Assembly (NCBI RefSeq): GCF_000473325.1
Contig: NZ_AXBI01000020.1
Coordinates: 62,001-126,000 of the forward strand
Direction: 5' to 3'
DNA: 64,000 nt
Origin: Leisingera caerulea DSM 24564
Lineage (GTDB): Bacteria; Pseudomonadota; Alphaproteobacteria; Rhodobacterales; Rhodobacteraceae
Below are positions 1 to 7,268 of the stretch, one piece after another; the stretch's first letter is position 1; each line of letters begins with the position of its first letter. Below the pieces are notes generated by a model. That model worked only from the letters and a program-made list of their open reading frames with translations. It was not told the DNA's origin and made no database searches. The position numbers and the translations under genes were made by a program.

Positions 1-82
1 CCAGCTCGCAATGGAGGGCAATTGCCATCGCGTAGCACTGGCCATAGCAGTAGATCTTTTCAATTTTCTCATCACGCTCCAT
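1..82 (-). CDS. Partial protein, possible papain-like fold family
   Basis: This is the N-terminal part of a gene that runs off the left edge of the window. It starts at ATG 82 behind a GAGGGG ribosome site, 12 nt after the stop of the upstream gene, so the two are probably co-transcribed. Only about 27 residues are visible, including YGQCYAMAIALH. The spacing and character of that segment resemble DGYCDAFAAALL in the complete protein at 24255-24800, where a Cys-His-Asp arrangement can be seen. I infer the same family, but the histidine and aspartate would lie outside the window. Confidence 0.5.
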   Translation of the reverse strand, partial: MERDEKIEKIYCYGQCYAMAIALHCEL

Positions 83-94
83 TTGCTCGGCCCC

Positions 95-757
95 TCACAT
101 TGCCGGCTCCGGATCTGAAGACAGATCCCGCATCTCGAGCGCATGCCAGGTCATCACGTTCCGGATGTTGCGGGCCCGCTCCAAGACGGGCTTGAAACCT
201 TCCAGCTTCACCTGGATCAGCCCATTGCCGTCATGCGCGGTCCGATAGCCTGTGAATGCGGCCCCCGATGTACCTGTCATCAGGCGTTCAGCCAGGCTCC
301 GCTCCACCCCATTCAGACGCCTGACGGCGGTCTCAAGACTGATCGCATGGTCCAGATGGCGAGGGCGGATCGGTCCGCGGCGGGTTTTGTTGGGGGCAAA
401 GAGCCGGACGGCCTCATTTTCGATCAGCGCCTGAATGGGCCCGGTAATCCGGGCATGGATCTCCGGGCTGTCTTCCCCGCTGAGGAAAGCATTCCAGCTG
501 TCCAGGAAATCAATCTGGCGGCCTTCGACCTCTACGGGTCCGCCCAAATGATCCGCATCGCGCAATTCCTGCATATCCAAAACCATGGCGGCCCGGATGC
601 CCTTCATGCCTGGGTGGCGCTCCATCACGGAAAGGTATTCAGCAATGGCCGAAGCCGGGCTCGCGCCATGCTCTCGCACAAAAATGTCGAATTCATCTGC
701 GGGCACATAGCTCGTGTAGAGCCGCAGGGGGTGTGTTTCGACTGTTCTGTGCAGCAT
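95..757 (-). CDS. Hypothetical protein with DSWN-type segment
   Basis: A 220-residue protein with no recognised domain. It starts at ATG 757 with GGAG about 10 nt upstream. Its middle contains FLDSWNAFLSG followed by a helical stretch (PIQALIENEA). A similar segment (FADSWNRFVETG then HIEAEMQ) is in the 500-residue protein at 27324-28826, so the two may share a domain. It probably forms an operon with the partial gene to its left. Upstream, at 823-830, is one copy of the octamer shared by many promoters in this window. No signal peptide or membrane segment is seen, so a cytoplasmic location is likely. Confidence 0.7.
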   Translation of the reverse strand: MLHRTVETHPLRLYTSYVPADEFDIFVREHGASPASAIAEYLSVMERHPGMKGIRAAMVLDMQELRDADHLGGPVEVEGRQIDFLDSWNAFLSGEDSPEIHARITGPIQALIENEAVRLFAPNKTRRGPIRPRHLDHAISLETAVRRLNGVERSLAERLMTGTSGAAFTGYRTAHDGNGLIQVKLEGFKPVLERARNIRNVMTWHALEMRDLSSDPEPAM

Positions 758-1059
758 GATCTTTCTCCAGGCAGCTTTCTGAAATTCTGCTAGGGCTCAG
801 GGAAAACGCCAAGTAATTATGTTTTTCGCATTTTGCTGAACGGTTTTTATCCCTCCACAGCTTTTCAATGCGGTGCAGCATCGCCTGGCGGTCTTCATCA
901 TCCCCGCCCTGCACCAGGATCGGGAGCATGCGGAAGCGGCGCTTGCGATCATATCCCGCAGCAATCACAACTGCCCCTCCCTGCTCCGGAGCAAATGCAA
1001 AGACTTCGAATTCGCCGGCGCCGTCGGGCAGGACAATGGTCTTGCCATTGTTCGGGAAA
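693..1059 (-). pseudogene. 3' part of a gene split by the IS200/IS605 element
   Basis: An open frame on the minus strand continues from the left IS end through NGKTIVLPDGAGEFEVFAF and GYDRKRRFRMLPILVQGGDD to a stop at 693. It has no start codon of its own with a convincing ribosome site until inside the frame. The 5' part, with start codon and ribosome site, lies on the far side of the IS at 2864-2967. Joining the frames across the inferred ends (...ITKR + FPNNGKT...) restores one reading frame. The tail after about 820 overlaps the operator and start of the next gene and may not be authentic. Function unknown. Confidence 0.6.
823..830 (-). promoter_or_regulatory. TGCGAAAA octamer upstream of the 95-757 gene
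   Basis: On the minus strand TGCGAAAA precedes CATAATTACTT, 66 nt before the start codon. A possible -10 box TAATTA lies just downstream, with CGTTCA as a weak -35, so the octamer would sit inside the promoter. It is one member of a family of octamers found at many promoters in the first 34 kb. Confidence 0.45.
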
Positions 1060-1230
1060 TTAACATCTTCCCCGCCCTGAAGGACGGGGATTTCCCATCA
1101 AACGGCAGCGGCATCGAGCTGCTGCCGTTTGAGTCGAGTTGACGCTTCGCAGGCGGCCAGTGCCGAAGCCTCCACGTCCAGCAACGGGGTGCTCCCCCGC
1201 CGGTAACTTTCCGGGTTCAGAGCCCGGTCC
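1060..1230 (-). ncRNA. Predicted TnpB guide RNA (omega/reRNA) region
   Basis: In characterised IS200/IS605 elements a non-coding RNA spans the 3' end of tnpB and the right element end, and its guide is copied from the flanking DNA. Here the corresponding stretch is the last part of tnpB plus the terminal hairpin. By analogy the guide would come from the interrupted gene, beginning TTTCCCGAAC on the minus strand. The RNA itself is inferred from family knowledge; its 5' end cannot be set from sequence. Confidence 0.35.
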
Positions 1231-2381
1231 AGGATATTGCGTGCCGCATTCGTGTCGGCATTGGTTTCGGAACCGCAGGCGGTGCAGGCGAAGAGGGCTT
1301 GGCTTTCGCGGCTCCTCGCATCCACATGGCCGCAGGCGGCGCAGGTCTGACTGGTGTATGCGGCCGGGACCTTGATCAGGACCCCGCCCGTCTCCTCGAG
1401 CTTGTATCCGAGCATGCGCTCCAGCGCATGCCAGCCGATGCCCAGGATGGACCGGTTCAGGCCGGACTTTTGGGAGACATTGCGCCCCGGGGCCTCACGG
1501 GTCCCGCGCGCAGAGCGCGTCATGGACCGGATATTGAGGTCCTCGATGGCCACGAGGCCAAACCGGCCCGCCAGGTCGCGGCTGAGAACATGCGCCGCAT
1601 GGGCCCGGATCCGCGCCAGTTTACCCTTCAGCTTTGCCAACCGGGCGCGAGAGGCCGCGTAGCGGCGCGATCCGCGCTTGCCGCGCGAGAGCTTCTTCTG
1701 GGCGCGGCGCAGGGCGCGCTCCAGACCCGGGACGGTGCCGGGCAGGCGGATCATCTCGCCGGTCGAAAGCGCATAAGGCACGGCAACGCCGCGATCAACG
1801 CCTACGGCCTCGGACGGCACCGGCCGCTCCGCGATCTCACAGCGCACCGCGATCGAGATCTGCCAGCCCCCGCCGGGGCGGCGGCTGATCGTGGCGTTGC
1901 GGATATCAATCGATCCATCCTTTTTCGCACGCAGCTTGCGCGTGTCGCGGTACCGCACCCATCCTATCTTGGGAATGCGGACCTCGGACCATCTCCGGTT
2001 CAGGCGCCGGACCGCGATTTCGCGCCCGGCCTGCCGGAAGTTGTCGTCCTGCCCCTTCTTGCGCTTGCGCGGATATCCTGCGCGGCCCTCGAAGAAGTTG
2101 GCATAGGCCCGGTCCAGATCGATCAGGGCCTGATTTTGCGCGGTCTGGCTGACCGCGGTGATCCATGGTTCCAATGCGCGAAGCTCGGCGAGCTCACGCG
2201 ACAGCCGCTTGGCGCCGAAGACGCGCGGTGCGCCGCCTGCATAGGGCTTGCCGCCCCAGGTGCGGCGCTGCTCCAGGGCCAGGTTGTAGACGAGGCGCAC
2301 AACACCAGCCGTCTGCGAGAGCAGATGATCCTGCTCCTGCGACGGGCAAAGGGTGTAGACATGGCCTCTGATAACTTCCAT
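1098..2381 (-). CDS. tnpB: TnpB, RNA-guided endonuclease of IS605 family
   Basis: A 427-residue TnpB of normal length. The N-terminal region (SQEQDHLLSQTAGVVRLVYNLAL) is the usual helix-turn-helix-like start. The split RuvC site is intact: Asp in GVDRGVAVP, Glu in AIEDLNIRSM and Asp in TNADTNAARNIL. A zinc finger with CAACGH and CTACGS sits between the last two. All catalytic acids are present, so the protein looks active. In this family TnpB cleaves DNA at sites matching its guide, favouring retention of the element. It is transcribed away from tnpA. Confidence 0.95.
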   Translation of the reverse strand: MEVIRGHVYTLCPSQEQDHLLSQTAGVVRLVYNLALEQRRTWGGKPYAGGAPRVFGAKRLSRELAELRALEPWITAVSQTAQNQALIDLDRAYANFFEGRAGYPRKRKKGQDDNFRQAGREIAVRRLNRRWSEVRIPKIGWVRYRDTRKLRAKKDGSIDIRNATISRRPGGGWQISIAVRCEIAERPVPSEAVGVDRGVAVPYALSTGEMIRLPGTVPGLERALRRAQKKLSRGKRGSRRYAASRARLAKLKGKLARIRAHAAHVLSRDLAGRFGLVAIEDLNIRSMTRSARGTREAPGRNVSQKSGLNRSILGIGWHALERMLGYKLEETGGVLIKVPAAYTSQTCAACGHVDARSRESQALFACTACGSETNADTNAARNILDRALNPESYRRGSTPLLDVEASALAACEASTRLKRQQLDAAAV

Positions 2382-2417
2382 ATTCGCAAACTAGAACTTG
2401 GCCTGAGGCACGTCAAT

Positions 2418-2819
2418 ATGGAATACCGAACCGGCAGACATGTCGTCTGCAGTCTGAACCTGCACTTGGTCTTTGTGACCAAATACCGCCGCGGCGTCCT
2501 GGACAAGGATGCGCATGAGCGCCTGCGCACCGCCTTCAGCAAGGTTGCGGCCGATTTCGGGGCGAAGCTCGTGGAATGCGACGGCGAAGACGATCACGTC
2601 CACCTGCTGGTGGAGTACCCGGCCACGGTCCAGATCTCGAAGCTGGTCAACTCGTTGAAGGGGGTTGGGTCGCGGCTGCTGCTCCGCGACCGGGAAGATC
2701 TACGGCGCCTGAGCCGGAAGGGGCTCTGGTCGCCGAGCTATTTTGCCGCCAGCTGCGGAGGCGCACCCATCGAGACTATTCGATCCTATGTGCGCAATCA
2801 GCGCACGCCGGCGGCATAA
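2418..2819 (+). CDS. tnpA: TnpA, Y1 HUH transposase
   Basis: A 133-residue IS200-type transposase. The HUH motif is HVHLLV after GEDD, and the nucleophile is the tyrosine in IRSYVRNQ near the C-terminus. The start ATG 2418 was chosen because MEYRTGRHVVCSLNLHLVF matches the family N-terminus; the open frame runs much further upstream but that part is the antisense of tnpB. These enzymes move single-stranded DNA by cut-and-paste during replication. With both catalytic motifs present the element appears capable of transposition. Confidence 0.95.
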   Translation: MEYRTGRHVVCSLNLHLVFVTKYRRGVLDKDAHERLRTAFSKVAADFGAKLVECDGEDDHVHLLVEYPATVQISKLVNSLKGVGSRLLLRDREDLRRLSRKGLWSPSYFAASCGGAPIETIRSYVRNQRTPAA

Positions 2820-2863
2820 AGCGGCCCTATCCCTCCCCCACCTGAAGGAAGGGGCTTCCCGGG

Positions 2864-2967
2864 CGTTTGGTGATTTTCGGGCCGAGCGTATCTGGAAGTG
2901 ATCTGTACAGTGCGGCGCCGATTACTGCTTTTCCAGCCAGGAGCCCGGCAATTATGAGCGGGTTCAT
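2864..2967 (-). pseudogene. 5' part of the gene split by the IS element
   Basis: ATG 2967 follows AAGGGG with 6-7 nt spacing, and the frame reads MNPLIIAGLLAGKAVIGAAL then YRSLPDTLGPKITKR before entering the IS. The first 20 residues form a short hydrophobic segment, a possible membrane anchor. A promoter-type octamer lies 27 nt upstream, so the gene still has its promoter but is cut after about 34 codons. The rest of the gene continues at 1059-693. Confidence 0.6.
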
Positions 2968-2993
2968 ATTTTCCCCTTGTCATTCACGATGAT

Positions 2994-3009
2994 TTTTCGC
3001 ATAACAATA
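2994..3009 (-). promoter_or_regulatory. Promoter with -10 box next to TGCGAAAA
   Basis: On the minus strand the sequence reads TATTGT, two bases, then TGCGAAAA, 27 nt before ATG 2967 of the interrupted gene. It repeats the arrangement of several other promoters here, in which the octamer sits directly against the predicted -10 hexamer. Confidence 0.5.
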
Positions 3010-3172
3010 TCAGAATTTTTTTCCGGATTGGCAATGACTTTAGTATCGATTATTGCCGCTGCGTCGCTTTCAAATTTTGCGATCCGGACTTGATTGAACA
3101 TGGTTCAGCCCCGGGATAACAATCCTGCGCGACAAGGCGGCCATGCCGGGACAAGGCAGTAGGTGAAAAAAA

Positions 3173-3895
3173 ATGAAAAGACTGGCAAAATTTTCTGAAG
3201 ACCTCCAGCAGTGCAAGCAGGCCGAGGATGTCTTTCAGCTCATGCAGAATTATGCAAAATCGATTGGCTTTGAATACTCCGCTTTCGGGCAGGTTGCCAA
3301 CAACCCTGCAAGTGACGCAACTACCGTCAAGCACTATGGCATGGTGAATTACCCGGCAGCATGGGTTGAGCAGTACGAGTCTCAGGGCCTGTATCGCGTG
3401 GACCCCATTGTTCAGCGCGGCCATGAGATCGACGAGCTTTTCATCTGGTCCAAGATGAAGGATAGCATCCAGCTGACCCGGGAGGAGGCTGGCGTCCTCT
3501 CCGCGGCTGTCGAGCATGGTCTCAACGACGGCATCACAATCCCACTGCACGGGCGTTCCGGGAAGCCTGGGCTCATCTGCTTTGCCACCTCCGATGAGCG
3601 GCCTCTCACGCCTGGCACGATCAATGAAGCTCACGCCATGGCGCTGCTGGCCTTTTCAAAGCTCGACAAGATGCTGATGGACGGCACGGCCGTTTCACGG
3701 CTGTCGAAGCGTCAGGTCGAATGCCTGTACTGGACCGCTATGGGCAAGTCGTCCAAGGCCATCGCTGACATCCTGGATCTCAAGGAAAACACTGTCACCT
3801 ATCACATCAAGACCGCAATGAAGCATCTCGGAACCAAGAACCGGACGGTTGCGGTCTTGAAATGCATCACCGCGGGCGCTTTCCACATCGACTGA
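3173..3895 (+). CDS. luxR: LuxR-family autoinducer-binding regulator
   Basis: A 240-residue LuxR-type quorum-sensing regulator of normal length. The N-terminal half is the acyl-homoserine-lactone binding domain, with the typical AWVEQYESQGLYRVDPIV segment holding the conserved Trp, Tyr and Asp. The C-terminal 60 residues are the helix-turn-helix (LSKRQVECLYWTAMGKSSKA, then KENTVTYHIKTAMKHL). It lies 105 nt upstream of luxI on the same strand, so the two form a sensor/synthase pair. Downstream targets cannot be told from sequence. Confidence 0.95.
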   Translation: MKRLAKFSEDLQQCKQAEDVFQLMQNYAKSIGFEYSAFGQVANNPASDATTVKHYGMVNYPAAWVEQYESQGLYRVDPIVQRGHEIDELFIWSKMKDSIQLTREEAGVLSAAVEHGLNDGITIPLHGRSGKPGLICFATSDERPLTPGTINEAHAMALLAFSKLDKMLMDGTAVSRLSKRQVECLYWTAMGKSSKAIADILDLKENTVTYHIKTAMKHLGTKNRTVAVLKCITAGAFHID

Positions 3896-3946
3896 CGGCC
3901 CGTCTGACCTGGAGCGCAGGCCTTTGAAGCTTGCGCTCCTAGCTTC

Positions 3947-3990
3947 TTTTTCGCATAAGCTCAACTCGCTAGATTCGGGTATGCGAAAAG
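3947..3990 (+). promoter_or_regulatory. luxI promoter with perfect inverted repeat
   Basis: TTTTCGCATA at 3948-3957 and TATGCGAAAA at 3980-3989 are exact reverse complements, with 22 nt between them. A -10 box TAGATT (3971-3976) lies inside, with TTTTTC as a weak -35 at 17-bp spacing overlapping the left arm. A repressor bound to both arms would cover the promoter. The arms are two copies of the octamer seen singly at other promoters in the window. Confidence 0.6.
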
Positions 3991-4000
3991 GAATAAGAGA

Positions 4001-4639
4001 TTGGCTATTCTGGAAGTCAGGTGGGCGAACGCTCACCTGTATGGTGATGCTTGGTACCAGCACCACCTGCTGCGCAAGAAGATTTTCGTTGAGCGTATGG
4101 GGTGGGACATACCAAGTGCCGATGGCGCTGAATATGACCAGTATGACACGCCGGCCAGCTGGTACATCCTTTGGAAAAATGACCAGGGCGTCGTGCAGGG
4201 ATCTGTGCGGCTTGTGCCGACAACAATGCCGTATATGGCGCTGGATCTGTGGCCGGAGATGCTCGGCAACCACCGGCCGCGCGATGCTTCCATATGGGAA
4301 GCGACCAGGTTCTGCTGTGACCATGATCTTACAGCGCGGGAGCGGGCACGGGTCGTGTCCGGGCTCATCGAGGGATGCCAGCGGTTTGGCCTCAAGCGCG
4401 GCATAGATCACTTCATTGGTGTTATGCCGCTCATGATTTTCAAGCGGAGCCTGGAGGCTTCCGGTTGCGAGTACCAGCTGCTCGGAGAGGTCAAGAAGAT
4501 TGGCAGATTTGAAACCGGCGCCGCAAAACTCAAGGTAAGTGCGAAAATCCTTAATCGGGTTCGGGTGATCGCCCTGTCGAATGAGATCCGCTACCTTGAG
4601 AAGATGCGCGCTGACGAAAGTGTTGCTGAAATGGCGTAA
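4001..4639 (+). CDS. luxI: LuxI-type acyl-homoserine-lactone synthase
   Basis: A 212-residue autoinducer synthase, normal in length, making an acyl-homoserine lactone from S-adenosylmethionine and an acyl carrier. Family signatures are present: RKKIFVERMGW, DQYDTPASWYILW, GSVRLVPTTMPYM and WEATRFCCD. The start is TTG 4001 with AGGA 7-8 nt upstream; the nearby ATG at 3981 is in another frame. It follows luxR and has its own promoter. The acyl chain made cannot be predicted from sequence. Confidence 0.95.
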   Translation: MAILEVRWANAHLYGDAWYQHHLLRKKIFVERMGWDIPSADGAEYDQYDTPASWYILWKNDQGVVQGSVRLVPTTMPYMALDLWPEMLGNHRPRDASIWEATRFCCDHDLTARERARVVSGLIEGCQRFGLKRGIDHFIGVMPLMIFKRSLEASGCEYQLLGEVKKIGRFETGAAKLKVSAKILNRVRVIALSNEIRYLEKMRADESVAEMA

Positions 4640-4646
4640 AGCCGGG

Positions 4647-5252
4647 CTACAGGATGGGCTGGCCGGGGACGTCATAGGCCGCATCACCCAGAGTGCGGCG
4701 GGGCGCTCTGAGGCGCTCGAAAATCTCCTGCCAGCCCGGAGGATCCCTGAAGGTCTCGCGCGCCTTGTGCGAGACCTCCTCAAAGCCGCGGCCGACGCGC
4801 AAAACGGAGAAGAACGCCGGATCCGGCTTGACGCCGATGCGCCAGAGATTGACCCTGTCCGCATCCCAGCAGGCACCGATGGCCGGATCCTCGCTAACGA
4901 AGCCCTTTTCATGATCCTCGCAAGCCGTTTTCAGTTTGGAAATTTCGGTTCGCGATAGCATGGCGGGCAATGACTTCAGGCGCCCGATGGCATTGGCCGC
5001 CCGGGCGCCATGCTCCTCATCCCAGCCGTCGTCGATGCGCTGGAAGTCGTGGATGAGGCCGAAAGCAACGACCAGGCGGCGGTTCACTCCCGCATCGGCA
5101 TCGGCAATATCGAGTCCCGAGCTGGCCACTGCGCGCCAGTGAGCATCTCCATGCATGGGGCTGTCCGGCATGGTGGACAGGCTTTTGGCTTCGCTTAGCA
5201 AGCCCTCCCATTCTGCCCTGGCGGCTCTTGAGGCCCAGCCGATCTTTAGCAT
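4647..5252 (-). CDS. HD-domain phosphohydrolase-like protein
   Basis: A 201-residue protein with metal-binding histidines and aspartates in HD-family order: HGDAHWRAV, VAFGLIHDFQRIDDG, EEHGARAA, CEDHEKGF and CWDADRVNLWRIG. The family removes phosphate from nucleotides or related compounds; the substrate here is unknown. The start at 5252 was chosen for AGAGGAAG 8 nt upstream; the open frame continues upstream without a ribosome site. It is divergent from nadE and the NAD-type operator lies between them, so it might be co-regulated with nadE. Confidence 0.75.
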   Translation of the reverse strand: MLKIGWASRAARAEWEGLLSEAKSLSTMPDSPMHGDAHWRAVASSGLDIADADAGVNRRLVVAFGLIHDFQRIDDGWDEEHGARAANAIGRLKSLPAMLSRTEISKLKTACEDHEKGFVSEDPAIGACWDADRVNLWRIGVKPDPAFFSVLRVGRGFEEVSHKARETFRDPPGWQEIFERLRAPRRTLGDAAYDVPGQPIL

Positions 5253-5328
5253 TGATGCTCTTCCTCTTTCTGACGGCTTGCGCACAGCTCGCCGGTCATT
5301 GACATCTGTGCGGAGCTTATCAGCACGC

Positions 5329-5383
5329 ATTAAATTGCGCAATGCGATTTAATATTGACCCTGGAAGGCCCGCGCGCTAGCCT
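5329..5383 (+). promoter_or_regulatory. nadE promoter with 25-bp NAD-gene operator (site A)
   Basis: A 25-bp imperfect palindrome at 5329-5353 has outer arms ATTAAAT and ATTTAAT around TGC-N5-GCG. One base later comes TTGACC (5355-5360), then 17 nt, then TAGCCT (5378-5383). The same operator, one-base gap and 17-nt spacer occur before pncB and before the adenylyltransferase/pncA operon. It also lies upstream of the divergent HD-domain gene. Confidence 0.8.
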
Positions 5384-5458
5384 TCGGAGCAAGACGCCGG
5401 TTCAAAAACCGGACTTTCCGAAATATGAGGCTCTGCTCGAAGAGCTCAGGAGAATGAA

Positions 5459-7204
5459 ATGACCCAGGACACGCTCCACATCGCACTCATCCAGGATAAT
5501 CCCATCGTCGGCGATGTCGAAGGGAACGCGCGCCTCGCGCTCAAGCACCTTGAGGAAAATGGCGATGCGGATCTTGTCGTCTTCTCGGAGTGCTTTGTCT
5601 CCGGCTATCCGGTTGGGGACCTGGTGCTGCGGCCCGGCTTTATTGCGTCGGTCGAGGAGCAGATCGGGCGGATCCGGGCGGAAGTAATTGCGAAAAACGG
5701 CCCGTCGGTGCTGATTGGAGCACCTGCCGCGGGAACCGGCCTGCCCTACAATGCAGCATTTCTGATCGAGCCGAGCGGTGCGATGCGCATCGTGCGCAAG
5801 CGGGAGCTGCCCACGAACGACGTTTTCGATGAGCGCCGGACCTTCGCTGGCGCCGAAGGCAACCCCTCCCCTCTCTCATTCCGCGGCTTCAGCCTGGGCG
5901 TGCAGATCTGCGAAGACATGTGGCACGGCCAGGTCTCCCGGGCTCTGGCGGATGAACTCGCGGATGTCCTGCTGGTACTCAATGGCTCGCCGTACCAGCG
6001 CGGCAAGCAAGAGGTCCGCCTGCGCCATGCCGCGGCCCGGGTGCGGGCGACAGGCCTTCCGCTGCTGTATGTCAATCAGGTCAGCGGTCAGGACGAGCTT
6101 GTCTTTGATGGCGGAACATTCTCGATGAACACGGACGGGGCGGTGGCTGGCGGTTGCGCTTTCACTCCGACGGTCATGAAGGTTGTGCTGCGGCGGGAGC
6201 AGGATGGCAGCGTGCGTGTCGGCCTGGATGCTGAGCCGGAAGGGCCCCGCCACCCGGAAGACCCTATTGCGGCCGATTACAATGCCTGCGTGCTGGGCCT
6301 GAGGGATTATGTCGGCAAGACCGGCATGCCGCGCGTCTTCATCGGCGTCTCCGGCGGGCTGGATTCAGCCCTTGTCCTGGCCATGGCCGTTGATGCGATC
6401 GGTGCAGATCGGGTTATTGGCGTGATGATGCCCTCGCGGCACACCAGTCAGGCCAGCCTCGATCTCGCCGACGACCTGATGCGCCGGACCGGCGTTATCC
6501 GGGAGTGCATCAGCATCGATGAAGGGTTCGAAGTTGTCGACGCGGCGATGACGTCGGCTGCTAGCCGCCTTGCCGGCGTGCTCGGCATCGAGCCGGATCA
6601 TGGCATCGGCCGCGAAAACGATCAGTCCCGCTTGCGCGGCCTGAAGCTCATGGACCTCACCAACCGCCTGGGCGGCATCGTGATCTCCACCGGCAACAAG
6701 TCAGAGCTGGCGGTTGGCTATTGCACGCTCTATGGCGATACCAACGGAGGCTTCAATCCGCTCAAGAGCGTCTACAAGAGCGACGCGTTTGCGATGGCGC
6801 GCTGGCGCAACGAGGCCGAAGCGGTTTTGGACGTGGAAAACCCCGTTGCCCACCCGATCCCGGATGAGATCATTGCCCGCCCGCCAAGCGCAGAGCTTGC
6901 AGAGGGCCAGACCGACCAGCAGTCACTGGGCGATTATGACCTGCTCGACTGTGTCCTCAGGCAGCTTGTGGAAGTGCGCGCCGGCGCCGCAGCGGCAGCA
7001 CGGGAGCTTGAGCGCCAGTTCGGTGCAGAAGATGTCTGGAAGCGCAGCGGAGGCTATAGCGCCCTGTCTTACGCTGAGCGCATTGCCGGGCTGTTGCGGC
7101 GGGCGCAGTATAAGCGCGATCAGACCTGCCCGGGCGTGAAGCTGAATGAGGTCGATTTCGGCCTCGGCTTGAGGCTTCCGATCGCTGGCAGCTACAAGCT
7201 GTAG
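5459..7204 (+). CDS. nadE: Glutamine-dependent NAD+ synthetase
   Basis: A 581-residue two-domain NadE that makes NAD+ from nicotinic acid adenine dinucleotide, ATP and glutamine. The N-terminal nitrilase-type glutaminase has its triad: Glu44 (FSECF), Lys114 (RKREL) and Cys151 (QICEDMW). The C-terminal synthetase has the pyrophosphatase loop SGGLDS at 298-303 and ISTGNKSELAVGYCTLYGD. All key residues are present, so it should be active. The start ATG 5459 follows AGGAG. It is transcribed alone from the operator-bearing promoter and is the last step of the salvage route whose other genes are nearby. Confidence 0.97.
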   Translation: MTQDTLHIALIQDNPIVGDVEGNARLALKHLEENGDADLVVFSECFVSGYPVGDLVLRPGFIASVEEQIGRIRAEVIAKNGPSVLIGAPAAGTGLPYNAAFLIEPSGAMRIVRKRELPTNDVFDERRTFAGAEGNPSPLSFRGFSLGVQICEDMWHGQVSRALADELADVLLVLNGSPYQRGKQEVRLRHAAARVRATGLPLLYVNQVSGQDELVFDGGTFSMNTDGAVAGGCAFTPTVMKVVLRREQDGSVRVGLDAEPEGPRHPEDPIAADYNACVLGLRDYVGKTGMPRVFIGVSGGLDSALVLAMAVDAIGADRVIGVMMPSRHTSQASLDLADDLMRRTGVIRECISIDEGFEVVDAAMTSAASRLAGVLGIEPDHGIGRENDQSRLRGLKLMDLTNRLGGIVISTGNKSELAVGYCTLYGDTNGGFNPLKSVYKSDAFAMARWRNEAEAVLDVENPVAHPIPDEIIARPPSAELAEGQTDQQSLGDYDLLDCVLRQLVEVRAGAAAAARELERQFGAEDVWKRSGGYSALSYAERIAGLLRRAQYKRDQTCPGVKLNEVDFGLGLRLPIAGSYKL

Positions 7205-7268
7205 CCATGTTCTGCCTGGCCGCGGAAGCGGCCAGGCGCAAACCTGCAAGAGAGCGGACTCCCGGCGT

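Larger units (their letters stand above)
1060..2863. mobile_element. IS200/IS605-family element (tnpA and tnpB divergent)
   Basis: The element carries a Y1 transposase on the plus strand and a TnpB on the minus strand with 36 nt between their starts, the IS605-type divergent layout. Both ends hold GC-rich hairpins: CCCGCC..GGGCGGGG-like sequence near 1068-1095 and CCTTC..GAAGGGG near 2845-2860. No terminal inverted repeat or target duplication is expected in this family. The ends were placed at about 1060 and 2863 because that choice restores the interrupted reading frame; they may be off by a few bases. Confidence 0.85.

Noticed and set aside
1299-2819. 506-codon plus-strand frame
   Set aside because: Only the last 134 codons are tnpA; the rest is antisense of tnpB.
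5396-5415. tRNA-like GGTTCAAAAACC stem in the nadE leader
   Set aside because: Only one stem (CCGGTT/AACCGG) forms; no cloverleaf, acceptor or anticodon arm can be drawn.
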